18,097 nucleotides of DNA from Ruminococcaceae bacterium UBA5905 (GCA_002431285.1 DJEF01000015.1:1-18097), one strand, 5' to 3'; numbered from the stretch's first letter, positions 10,630-16,790 are shown. Notes: generated from the sequence alone by a model not told the origin. A program made the numbers and translations.

Positions 10630-10659
10630 AGTATACCGCTGCCGACCGGGATTTGTCAA
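10630..10659 (-). promoter_or_regulatory. glnN promoter
   Basis: On the minus strand, consensus TTGACA (10654-10659), an 18-nt spacer, then TATACT (10630-10635). The predicted leader is about 50 nt. Confidence 0.82.
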
Positions 10660-10845
10660 GGCGTGCCGCCCAATTGCGCCGTCATTTCCGCACCGGACGG
10701 GCGCATAGCGGCCCGCATCCGCCGCTCTGGGCAGCAGCCCCTCTCGCCGTGCCCTCCGATCCGGGCCGCCGGACGGCAAAAAAATCCGGTTTTGGAGGTG
10801 TATTGCACTCCTGCAAAGATGGAGGGTGTGCGGGATTTATTGCCC

Positions 10846-10874
10846 TTGATTTTTCCGCGGTTTCCTGTTATGAT
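10846..10874 (+). promoter_or_regulatory. Promoter upstream of the rnfD-like gene
   Basis: TTGATT (10846-10851), a 17-nt spacer, then TATGAT (10869-10874). This predicts an unusually long leader of about 285 nt before the ATG at 11167, containing the 21-bp tandem repeat. Confidence 0.65.
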
Positions 10875-10971
10875 GTAGGAAAGAATACGGGGATCTTCGG
10901 GCGACGATGCGGATCGTGCCGAATGCCCGCGCCTGTCAGACGCGTGTGCCGCGGTTATAGAATATCTGCGC

Positions 10972-11055
10972 GGCGGAGCTTGGCGTCCGCATGGCGGAGC
11001 TTGGCATCCGCATGGCGGAGCTTGGCATCCGCATGGCGGAGCCGGGCATCCGCGC
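10972..11055 (+). repeat. Four tandem copies of a 21-bp unit in the rnfD-like leader
   Basis: Units begin at 10972, 10993, 11014 and 11035. Copies 2 and 3 are identical, copy 1 differs at one base and copy 4 at a few. Each unit contains GCGGA and TCCGC as inverted arms, so each can form a small hairpin in RNA. It lies inside the predicted 5' leader. No ribosome site precedes it, so I read it as non-coding. Confidence 0.9.
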
Positions 11056-11166
11056 AGCGTTTCCCTCGCTTTTTCATCATTCGCCGCCCGTCGCCTGCGG
11101 ATATCGCCGCCGGAGGCGGGATACGGCAGCGCCCCGCCGGGGCGGGAGAGAACGGAGGACAGCCAC

Positions 11167-12207
11167 ATGGACGAACAACTGGATGTGCGCACGGACGGCA
11201 GCCGCCAGAGCCGGGAAAAGGCGCTGGACTGGCTGACGGCGCTGGTGCCGGTGCTGCTGATCTCGATATACTATTACCATTGGCGGGCGGTGGCGCTGGA
11301 GCTGCTGACCGTCGGCGGATATCTGGCGGCGGAGTTCCTGCTGGCGCGCCCCTGCGGGCGCAGCCATGCGGCCATCCGGCTGCCCCAGGCGGCTGCGTGC
11401 GGACTGTTGGCGGCTTTCTGTCTGCCGGATCAGACCCCGTTCTGGCCGGCGGCGCTGCTGGGCGGTCTGACGGCGGTGCTGGCGGAAACGCCCACCCTCA
11501 TCAGCCGCCGCTGGCCGGAGAGCCGGCTGGCATACCCGCTGCTGCACCCGGTTCCGGCCGCCTTTCTGCTGATGCGGGTGGTGTTTCCGGGCGCAGTGAC
11601 CCGGTATACCGTACCGGCGCCGTGGCGGGGCATCGACACCATCGCCGCCGCCACACCGCTGGCGGCGCTTTCCGGCGGAATCGAGACACCCGCCCGGTGG
11701 CAGCTGGTGTTCGGTATCCATGCGGGAACCATCGGGGAAATCTGCCTGCCCGCCATCGGACTGACATTCCTGTACCTGCTGCTGCGCAAACGGGTGCGGG
11801 TGATCGCCCCCGCCGCCATGCTGGGAACGGTGATGCTACTGTCGCTTTTGCTGTGGCGTTCGCCGCTGTATGGGCTGCTGGCGGGCAGCGGCGTGGCGGC
11901 GGCGGTGCTGCTGGCCGACCGCACCTATGCGCCGACAAAGGCCGCAGAACAGGTCCTCTGCGGCGTGATCGCGGGGGCGGTGACGGTGCTCATCCGGCGT
12001 TTCGGCCCCTGGAGCGAGGGGACGGCGGCGGCTCTGCTGATCGCCATGGGGCTGTGCCCGGCGTATCCGGCCATGGTGCGCGGGTTGGGCTCTGCCGCCC
12101 GTTGGCTGGGAAAATGGCTGGGACGGCTTGGGGGCTGGCTGCGGGTGCAGGTGCGCGCCCTGTGGCAAAAAATAAAGAAAATGAAAAATGCCAAAAATGG
12201 GGGTTGA
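11167..12207 (+). CDS. Orphan RnfD/NqrB-like electron transport membrane subunit
   Basis: A 346-residue polytopic membrane protein of the RnfD/NqrB/RsxD family. These subunits of the Rnf (ferredoxin:NAD) or Nqr ion pump carry a covalently bound FMN. About nine or ten hydrophobic segments are seen. The family flavin motif (usually D-x2-S-G-A-T) appears as DTIAAATPL, with candidate FMN-bearing T163; the Ser-Gly before it is replaced by Ala-Ala. The C-terminal signature is present: GAVTVLIRRFGPWSEG, then LLIAMGLCP. The ATG has GGAGG about 9 nt upstream. No rnfC, G, E, A or B lies nearby; neighbours are glnN (divergent) and tRNA genes. It may serve an Rnf complex encoded elsewhere or act alone. 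The tail is basic (KKMKNAKNGG). Confidence 0.85.
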   Translation: MDEQLDVRTDGSRQSREKALDWLTALVPVLLISIYYYHWRAVALELLTVGGYLAAEFLLARPCGRSHAAIRLPQAAACGLLAAFCLPDQTPFWPAALLGGLTAVLAETPTLISRRWPESRLAYPLLHPVPAAFLLMRVVFPGAVTRYTVPAPWRGIDTIAAATPLAALSGGIETPARWQLVFGIHAGTIGEICLPAIGLTFLYLLLRKRVRVIAPAAMLGTVMLLSLLLWRSPLYGLLAGSGVAAAVLLADRTYAPTKAAEQVLCGVIAGAVTVLIRRFGPWSEGTAAALLIAMGLCPAYPAMVRGLGSAARWLGKWLGRLGGWLRVQVRALWQKIKKMKNAKNGG

Positions 12208-12233
12208 CAAACCCACTCGACATAGTGTATAAT
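12204..12233 (+). promoter_or_regulatory. tRNA operon promoter overlapping the preceding stop codon
   Basis: Perfect TTGACA (12204-12209), an 18-nt spacer, then perfect TATAAT (12228-12233). The -35 box contains the TGA stop codon (12205-12207) of the rnfD-like gene. The predicted start is about 20 nt before tRNA-Met. Confidence 0.92.
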
Positions 12234-12261
12234 GGTCAGCGTCCCGTGCGAGAACGGATGC

Positions 12262-12338
12262 GGCTGTATAGCTCAGTTGGCTAGAGCATGCGGTTCATAC
12301 CCGCAGTGTCAGTGGTTCGAATCCACTTACAGCCACCA
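12262..12338 (+). tRNA. tRNA-Met (CAT), elongator type
   Basis: Acceptor stem GGCTGTA / TACAGCC, D-arm GCTCAGTTGGCTAGAGC, anticodon stem-loop TGCGG-TTCATAC-CCGCA with anticodon CAT at 12296-12298, T-loop TTCGAAT, discriminator A and encoded CCA. The paired first acceptor position and the loop sequence fit elongator Met rather than initiator. A lysidine-modified Ile tRNA is less likely but cannot be fully excluded. Confidence 0.93.
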
Positions 12339-12342
12339 GGTT

Positions 12343-12380
12343 TCTCTCCGGCCGCTGAGTTTTCCGCACGGTCGGAGAGA
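12343..12380 (+). other. Spacer hairpin between tRNA-Met and tRNA-Glu
   Basis: Inverted repeat TCTCTCCG (12343-12350) / CGGAGAGA (12373-12380), extendable by a U-G and a U-A pair. It fills most of the 52-nt spacer and has no T-run after it, so a processing stem is more likely than a terminator. Confidence 0.55.
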
Positions 12381-12390
12381 GATCGAACCT

Positions 12391-12465
12391 GGCCCGATGG
12401 TCAAGAGGTTAAGACACCGCCCTTTCACGGCGGTATCACGGGTTCGATTCCCGTTCGGGTCACCA
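12391..12465 (+). tRNA. tRNA-Glu (TTC)
   Basis: Acceptor GGCCCGA / TCGGGTC (one G-U pair), anticodon stem CCGCC / GGCGG around loop CTTTCAC, anticodon TTC at 12424-12426, T-loop TTCGATT, and encoded CCA. Second gene of the three-tRNA operon. Confidence 0.95.
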
Positions 12466-12470
12466 TATAC

Positions 12471-12547
12471 GGGCACGTAGCTCAGCTGGTTAGAGCGCCT
12501 GCTTCACACGCAGGAGGTCGATGGTTCGAGTCCATTCGCGCCCACCA
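12471..12547 (+). tRNA. tRNA-Val (CAC)
   Basis: Anticodon stem CCTGC / GCAGG around loop TTCACAC, anticodon CAC at 12505-12507, D-arm GCTCAGCTGGTTAGAGC, T-loop TTCGAGT, and encoded CCA. The acceptor stem GGGCACG / CGCGCCC has an A-C mismatch at pair 5-68 (A at 12475, C at 12539), where G-C would be expected. Starts 5 nt after tRNA-Glu. Confidence 0.94.
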
Positions 12548-12548
12548 G

Positions 12549-12581
12549 AAAAAGGACTTGGCATATGCCAAGTCCTTTTTT
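12549..12581 (+). terminator. tRNA operon terminator
   Basis: Perfect palindrome with arms AAAAAGGACTTGGCAT / ATGCCAAGTCCTTTTT and a six-T tail, beginning 1 nt after the tRNA-Val CCA end. A classic rho-independent terminator. Confidence 0.93.
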
Positions 12582-13056
12582 CAATGCAATGTCCCTGCCG
12601 GCAGGGGCATTCCTGCGGCGGTGATATCTGCGGCTTCGCCGGAGGATTTGCGCTTTATGTGCGCGGCGGACGAATAGCCAGAGGCGTAATATCATACGGT
12701 TGCCGCAGACGAAAACACCGCGCCGCACGGGGCTTGGCATATCAAAAAGGGTTGCTGCCACGTCCGGCGCGTATGGACACAAAAAACGGAAAAGCATCTC
12801 TGTTGGAGTGCTGCCGGGATAGAGCCTCCGTGATTCCGATCGGATCACGGAGGCCTTTTTATGTTGGCGAAACGGTTGAGACAGAAGAGACCGCCCCCTT
12901 TCTTTGCGGGGAAAAGCGCAGAGCTATCCCGTGCGAAACGGGGAGGAAAACGGCGCGCCGACCGATACAGGATAGTCCGGGATTCGGACCCCGCCGTATT
13001 GGCGCGGCACCGACGGCAGGTGTGCTGCCCTCTGTGGGGGTTCGGACAGCAAAAAC
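12582..13056. other. Gene-poor stretch after the tRNA operon
   Basis: Open frames cross here on both strands, but none has a ribosome site, a protein-like composition or a recognisable motif. Contents are a perfect palindrome CCCTGCCGGCAGGG (about 12592-12605), an orphan terminator (listed separately) and otherwise nothing I can name. Confidence 0.55.
12824..12860 (+). terminator. Orphan strong rho-independent terminator
   Basis: Stem GCCTCCGTGAT (12824-12834) / ATCACGGAGGC (12844-12854), with further pairing in the loop (TCCGATCGGA) and CTTTTT at 12855-12860. No recognisable gene lies between it and the tRNA operon terminator, 243 nt upstream. Confidence 0.85.
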
Positions 13057-13376
13057 CGATGGCGGACTTTGCCGATGGTGGGGGCTGCCGGTGACGGGAG
13101 CTGCCGGTGACGGGAGCTGCCGGGGGCGGGTGTTGCCGGGAGCGGGAGCTGCTGGGGGCGGGAGCTGCTGGGGGCGGGAGCTGCCGGGGGCGAGAGCTGC
13201 TGGTGGCGAACTTTGCCGGGGGCGGAAGTTACCGAGAGCAGGTGTTGCCGATGGCGGGTGCTGCCGATGGCGGGTGCTGCCGGTGGCGGGTGTTGCCGGG
13301 AGCGGGAGTTGCCGGTGGTGGGGGCTGCCGGTGGTGGGGGCTGCCGGTGGCGGGTGTTGCCGGGAGCGGGAGCTGC
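13057..13376 (+). repeat. 16-bp minisatellite, 20 units
   Basis: Twenty contiguous 16-bp units with approximate consensus CGGTGGCGGGAGCTGC. Exact duplicates sit next to each other (units 3-4, 7-8, 13-14, 17-18), and the pair 15-16 recurs almost intact as 19-20, the mark of stepwise duplication. Sixteen is not a multiple of three, so all three frames are swept and few stops occur. This explains the long Gly/Arg- or Pro-rich open frames on both strands without any of them being genes. Confidence 0.95.
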
Positions 13377-13411
13377 GGCAAGAAGTTTTTGAAACGAATC
13401 CATTTTGGTAC

Positions 13412-13440
13412 TTGACAACCGATCGTTCGGAAGTTATAAT
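13412..13440 (+). promoter_or_regulatory. Perfect-consensus promoter without an evident gene
   Basis: TTGACA (13412-13417), a 17-nt spacer, then TATAAT (13435-13440), 36 nt after the minisatellite. The spacer contains the interrupted palindrome CCGATCGTTCGG. No gene with a ribosome site follows until tetR at 14177. Confidence 0.8.
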
Positions 13441-14113
13441 GCCACCGACGATGGATGCCCGAAGACCATGGGAAAAAGCCGCACGGAGCGGGAAGCGCCG
13501 GAGACGGCGCCACACGGTTCTTGGCGCAAGGCCAGAGGACTCCTCTGTTCCCCGGATCGCCCACGCTATCAGGATCGCCAGGCGGTTTGTCCGGGCAAAG
13601 CGATCCGAGGACGATCGCGTCCGGGACAGGAGATTTTTCTGTTTGATCCGTCTCTCCATCACCGTTGCCCGCCCGTGGATAAGCCTGCCTGTCGGCATAC
13701 CGTTTCGGCGTTTTTCGCCCCTTTGCCCTTTTGCCATGGCCCGGCGTCAGCAAGCCGGCATTTCAACAGACAAACCCCTCCGAAAACGTATGACGGCAGA
13801 TTTAGAGCAATTATGCGCGCAAGATCGCCCGTGTCCTTGTCAAGCGACGGTGTCCCCGACGGCGGCATTGCTGTGTTCTTCGACCGACCATGGGGGAAAA
13901 TCTTGTCGTTTCAGGTCGGGTGGCTTACGGCAAACCGCGCGCTGAAAGCGGCAGCCGCCCATCAGCGGGCACAGGGACTTCGACCGCGCGCCGAAACGGG
14001 GCGCATTCCCCCTTCGGACCGGGGAAGATTCGGATGTCGCCGGGACAGATACCGAACGGCGCTGCGAAAGCACCCTCGGCCGGAATCACCCTGTGAAAAA
14101 ACGCAAAAGGGGC
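13441..14113 (+). other. About 670 nt with no convincing gene downstream of a perfect promoter
   Basis: Two forward frames stay open for more than 150 codons, but they lack ribosome sites, have Arg/Pro/Cys-rich unordered compositions, and one simply runs through the tetR promoter. A minus-strand frame is equally unconvincing. I see no clear terminator before the tetR promoter. It may be a long untranslated transcript or decayed DNA. Confidence 0.45.
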
Positions 14114-14142
14114 TTGACAAGCGAGAAATCGGCAGCTATAAT
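14114..14142 (+). promoter_or_regulatory. tetR operon promoter (perfect consensus)
   Basis: TTGACA (14114-14119), a 17-nt spacer, then TATAAT (14137-14142). The predicted start, near 14149, falls inside the palindromic operator. Confidence 0.93.
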
Positions 14143-14143
14143 G

Positions 14144-14163
14144 TAACTAACGAATATTAGTTA
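14144..14163. promoter_or_regulatory. Probable TetR operator
   Basis: Inverted repeat TAACTAA (14144-14150) / TTAGTTA (14157-14163) with a 6-bp spacer, directly after the -10 box and over the expected start site. Size, symmetry and place fit autorepression by the TetR-family protein whose gene starts 13 bp downstream (inference). Confidence 0.75.
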
Positions 14164-14176
14164 GCGGGGGTTGGCG

Positions 14177-14824
14177 ATGAAGCAGGAGGATACAAAACAA
14201 AAAATTCTGGATAAGGCTCTGGAGCTGTTTGCGACCCGCGGCTACGATTCCGTCAGCGTCGGAGACATTGCCGCAGCGGTGGGGATTAAAGCGCCGTCGC
14301 TGTACAACCATTTCCCCGGCAAGCGGGCGATCTTTGACGCCATCGTGGAATCTACGGCGGCGCAGTATGAGGCGGATACCGGGAGGATCGACATTCATGT
14401 GCAGAATGCCCGGCAGGATATTCCCGTATTCGCGGAGATCACCGAGGAGGCGCTGTTTGAAAAGGTACGGCAAATCTTCGCCTATTCCCTTCACAACGAG
14501 ACCATCAGCCGCTTCCGTCGGATGATGACGATCGAGCAGTTCCGTTCGTCGGAGCTGGCCGGGCTGTATACGGAGCGCTATGTGGATCGGGTGCTGCGTT
14601 ATCACGCCGGGATCTTCCGTGCCTTGATCGCGGCCGGTGAGATGCGGGCGGAGGACCCGGACACGCTGGCGATGCTGTATGTGGCGCCGGTGCTGACGCT
14701 GATCGGGGTGTGCGACCGCCAGCCGGAAAGGGAAAGCGCGTGTCTGGAAAAGCTCCGGCAGCACGTGGGGCTCTTTTTCCGTATGGTGCACGGCGACGGG
14801 GCGGAAAGCGGGGAAACCCTGTGA
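14177..14824 (+). CDS. TetR/AcrR family transcriptional regulator
   Basis: A 215-residue one-component repressor. The N-terminal DNA-binding domain has the helix-turn-helix at about residues 28-47 (VGDIAAAVGIKAPSLYNHF). The C-terminal part, about 60-205, is helical and would hold the ligand pocket and dimer interface; its ligand cannot be told. I prefer the ATG at 14177, 6 nt after a G-rich ribosome site, over the TTG two codons upstream. A perfect promoter and a 20-bp palindrome overlapping the start site lie just ahead, so autorepression is likely. The stop overlaps the GTG start of the Cys-rich KTR protein (GTGA), implying translational coupling. It probably controls the membrane genes downstream. 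Confidence 0.94.
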   Translation: MKQEDTKQKILDKALELFATRGYDSVSVGDIAAAVGIKAPSLYNHFPGKRAIFDAIVESTAAQYEADTGRIDIHVQNARQDIPVFAEITEEALFEKVRQIFAYSLHNETISRFRRMMTIEQFRSSELAGLYTERYVDRVLRYHAGIFRALIAAGEMRAEDPDTLAMLYVAPVLTLIGVCDRQPERESACLEKLRQHVGLFFRMVHGDGAESGETL

Positions 14825-14988
14825 GTACGCAGAGAGAAGAATGGGTCCTGTGTCCGGTCTGTGGGGCGAAAACGCGACTGCGCCTGCTGGAAAGAACCGT
14901 GCTGCGGGAGTTCCCGCTGTTCTGCCCCAAGTGCAGACAGGAGTGTCTCATCAATGCCCGGAATTTTCAAATCGAGATCATCTCATAG
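14821..14988 (+). CDS. Cysteine-rich KTR-type mini-protein
   Basis: A 55-residue protein with two zinc-binding knuckles, CPVC (C11, C14) and CPKC (C35, C38), and the KTR motif at 17-19 right after the first knuckle. This matches the Cys_rich_KTR family (CPxCGxKTR ... FPLxCPKCxxE), known mainly from conjugative transposons and often found behind TetR-type regulators in Firmicutes. Its biochemical role is unknown; it is presumably cytoplasmic. The GTG start overlaps the tetR stop by 4 bp, so it is probably made by translational coupling. The upstream GGGG is a weak ribosome site. Its presence hints that the region came in on a mobile element (inference). Confidence 0.85.
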   Translation: MSTQREEWVLCPVCGAKTRLRLLERTVLREFPLFCPKCRQECLINARNFQIEIIS

Positions 14989-15164
14989 ACAAAACGACCG
15001 GGGTACAGGCATTTTCCGACTGCGCCGCTCAAGCCTGCGGTTTGTCGGACGGCTTCGAGCGGGTGCGCGGCGGCGGGGGCGTTTTTAAGACCCCGTCATA
15101 CGGAGAAGAGAACGACACGGGACAATAGTTCGTTTCAAAAATCACGGCATACCGGGCGTTTTGT
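14989..15164 (+). repeat. Widely spaced inverted repeat in the KTR-DUF998 spacer
   Basis: ACAAAACGACCGG (14989-15001) and CCGGGCGTTTTGT (15152-15164) are complementary at 12 of 13 positions. The left arm begins directly after the KTR stop codon. The same ACAAAACG / CGTTTTGT arms occur in the terminator at 16746-16785. Confidence 0.6.
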
Positions 15165-15177
15165 CCGGTCGGACAAA
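15160..15177. promoter_or_regulatory. Palindrome upstream of the DUF998 gene
   Basis: TTTGTCCG (15160-15167) / CGGACAAA (15170-15177) with a 2-bp centre, ending 47 nt before the DUF998 start codon. It could be an operator or an RNA hairpin. It overlaps the right arm of the longer inverted repeat, so the two RNA folds exclude each other. I found no convincing promoter between it and the KTR gene. Confidence 0.5.
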
Positions 15178-15224
15178 GGACGGACGGTGCTGCGCCGGTT
15201 GCCGTTTTCGGAGGAGGAATTCGC

Positions 15225-15887
15225 ATGAAAAGAACGTATATACAAAAGCTGGGGCTGCTGGGGGTCGTCAGCTTTCTCTCTTATGCGGCGGCGGTGGTGT
15301 TTGCCCCGCTGGCTTATCCGGGGTATAACTGGATGGCCCAGGCGGTCAGCGACCTGAGCGCGGCCAATGCCCCGTCCCTTTCCCTGTGGAATCAGCTCAG
15401 CGCCCTGTATAATGTGTGCGAGGTCGTATGCGTGACCGTGGTGTGCATCGGCATACAGGGGCAGAAAACGAAGCTGCTGCGCACGGGGATCTACCTGTTT
15501 GCCGTCATGGAATGGGTGTCCGCCGTCGGCTATCGGATGTTTCCGCTCAGCGACAGCGGCTACGCCGGCGCATGGCAGGATGTTATGCACATGGTCGTCA
15601 CCGGGCTGGTGGTGCTGCTGTCCATCGTATCCCTGACCGTCATTATTTTGGCCGGGGTGCGGGACAGACACAGCCGCTCCTATGGGGTCTGCGCCGCCGT
15701 CGCGCTCGGCCTGATGCTGGTCGGCGCGCTGGGCATGAAGCTGGTCCCCGCCGCATATTTCGGCGTTGTGGAGCGGTACAGCGTGTTCGCTGCGACAGGG
15801 TTCAATGCGGCGCTGGGGCTGCATCTGTTTTGGGGACAGAGAGCGAAAGAACCGGCTCCCGAGGCGAAAGCGGGGGAGGTGCTGTGA
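15225..15887 (+). CDS. DUF998 family membrane protein
   Basis: A 220-residue membrane protein with about six transmembrane segments, matching the DUF998 family: the first TM is followed by the family's Y-x2-W-M-x-Q-A-V-S-D-L stretch (residues 34-45), then LYNVCEV, GYRMFPLSD in the middle, and a late ERYSVFAA-type segment before the last TM. The family's function is unknown. The ATG has a strong GGAGGAGG about 7 nt upstream. The charged C-terminal tail (AKEPAPEAKAGEVL) is cytoplasmic in character. The next gene starts inside its stop codon (GTGA), so the two are co-translated. Both probably belong to the TetR-controlled unit, though 236 nt separate them from the KTR gene. Confidence 0.85.
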   Translation: MKRTYIQKLGLLGVVSFLSYAAAVVFAPLAYPGYNWMAQAVSDLSAANAPSLSLWNQLSALYNVCEVVCVTVVCIGIQGQKTKLLRTGIYLFAVMEWVSAVGYRMFPLSDSGYAGAWQDVMHMVVTGLVVLLSIVSLTVIILAGVRDRHSRSYGVCAAVALGLMLVGALGMKLVPAAYFGVVERYSVFAATGFNAALGLHLFWGQRAKEPAPEAKAGEVL

Positions 15888-16393
15888 ATCTGCGGCTGTC
15901 CTTCACCTGGGTGGGGCCGGTTATATTCGCCCTGCCGATGCTGATCAATGTTGCCTATGCGCTGTTCCCTCCGGCGGAGAAAAGCGCGTCCACCGGCCGC
16001 GTCACGCGATGGGTAGAGGTGGTCGAACAGAGCAGCCGGATCGTCTATCTCCTCCTGCTGACCTTTGCAGTGAGCACCGATCCGCTCCGCCGGAAAAGTG
16101 TTTGGCTGGCGCTGGCCGCTGTGTTCCTGGTGCTGTACTACATCGTCTGGCTCCGCTATTTTATCGGCGGAAGAAATGTAGCGCTGCTGGGCCGACCGTT
16201 TCTGCTCGTGCCGGTGCCGCTTGCGGTTTTTCCGGTGCTGTATTTCCTGTGTGCCGCCGTCTGGATGGGGAATCTCCCGGCGGCGGTCGCGATGGGGATT
16301 TTCGGCGCGGCTCACCTCACGGTGTCGGTGCAGTCGCTCGGGCGGGCGTGTGCCGTACCGTCCGGGCAACGGCGGCGCAGGCGTGAAAAATGA
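15884..16393 (+). CDS. Small polytopic membrane protein, unknown function
   Basis: A 169-residue protein with about five hydrophobic segments (residues about 8-26, 55-70, 77-98, 105-130 and 133-150) and a very basic tail ending RRRRREK. I do not recognise the family. The GTG start overlaps the DUF998 stop (GTGA), with GGAGG 4 nt upstream, which points to tight co-expression and perhaps a shared membrane complex with DUF998 (inference). An in-frame upstream extension of the frame lies wholly inside the DUF998 gene and is rejected. The segment LRLSFTWVGPVIFALPMLINVAYALFPP reads like a true N-terminal TM start. No catalytic motif is visible. Confidence 0.75.
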   Translation: MNLRLSFTWVGPVIFALPMLINVAYALFPPAEKSASTGRVTRWVEVVEQSSRIVYLLLLTFAVSTDPLRRKSVWLALAAVFLVLYYIVWLRYFIGGRNVALLGRPFLLVPVPLAVFPVLYFLCAAVWMGNLPAAVAMGIFGAAHLTVSVQSLGRACAVPSGQRRRRREK

Positions 16394-16745
16394 TAGAAAG
16401 CATTTCCATAGGCGGCCGACCGTTGATCGAAAGCTGCCGGTGCCGGTTCGCGGCGTGCGATTTCCCGGAATACTGCGCAGCGGCTCGTCGAAACGGTCGG
16501 GAATGTTTCTGCGGGAGCGGTCAGACAACGTGATCGAGCTGCGGCGACTTTTCGGTTCAAGGCGCGTGTCTCGGTTTTGTTGCTCTCCGCTGATCGGGCA
16601 CCGCACCGCGAACACACGCGGTTTTGCTGAAAATCTTCGATTGGAAACACGAAGATTCCTTCGCTTTGGAAAGCAAAGAATGCAGCAATACTGCCCGTAT
16701 GGACGCCGCCGCTTGCCCCGGTCAAGCGACGGTCACGGTGAGACG
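16394..16745 (+). other. About 350-nt non-coding spacer with paired hairpins
   Basis: No gene can be supported here. Near the right end are an 8-bp hairpin, AATCTTCG (16632-16639) / CGAAGATT (16650-16657), and a short one, GCTTT / AAAGC (16663-16674), about 75 nt before the terminator. This arrangement could belong to a small RNA or a 3' untranslated region. No promoter of its own was found. Confidence 0.4.
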
Positions 16746-16790
16746 AACAAAACGGGGGGTACGGTCGTACCCGGATCGTTTTGTTTATAT
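16746..16790 (+). terminator. Terminator of the TetR/DUF998 module region
   Basis: Outer arms AACAAAACG (16746-16754) / CGTTTTGTT (16777-16785) and inner arms GGGTACG (16757-16763) / CGTACCC (16766-16772), followed by TTTATAT. A strong two-part stem with a T-rich exit in the plus direction, 60 nt before the response-regulator start. Confidence 0.8.

Noticed and set aside
10573..10779. 69-codon N-terminal extension of glnN
   Set aside because: It would run through the glnN promoter, and the conserved protein starts at 10572 with a good ribosome site.
10972..11055. Repeat read as a coding peptide (MAELGIR repeats) or as a CRISPR array
   Set aside because: There is no ribosome site, and the units are contiguous with no unique spacers.
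13057..13376. CRISPR array
   Set aside because: Units of 16 bp are directly adjacent without spacers, and no cas genes are near.
12859..13737. 292-codon minus-strand frame rich in Pro, His and Arg
   Set aside because: Its middle is the 16-bp minisatellite read backwards. It has no ribosome site and no recognisable domain, and the repeat period makes stop-free frames expected on both strands.
13847..13862. 13-base word GTCAAGCGACGGT shared with about 16722-16734
   Set aside because: One match of this length is expected by chance in 18 kb, and the flanks do not align.
12521..13945. 474-codon forward frame from within tRNA-Val through the minisatellite
   Set aside because: It starts inside a tRNA, crosses two terminators and the minisatellite, and has an unordered composition.
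13405..14160. 251-codon forward frame
   Set aside because: It begins at the orphan promoter and ends by translating the tetR promoter and operator. It has no ribosome site and no protein-like pattern.
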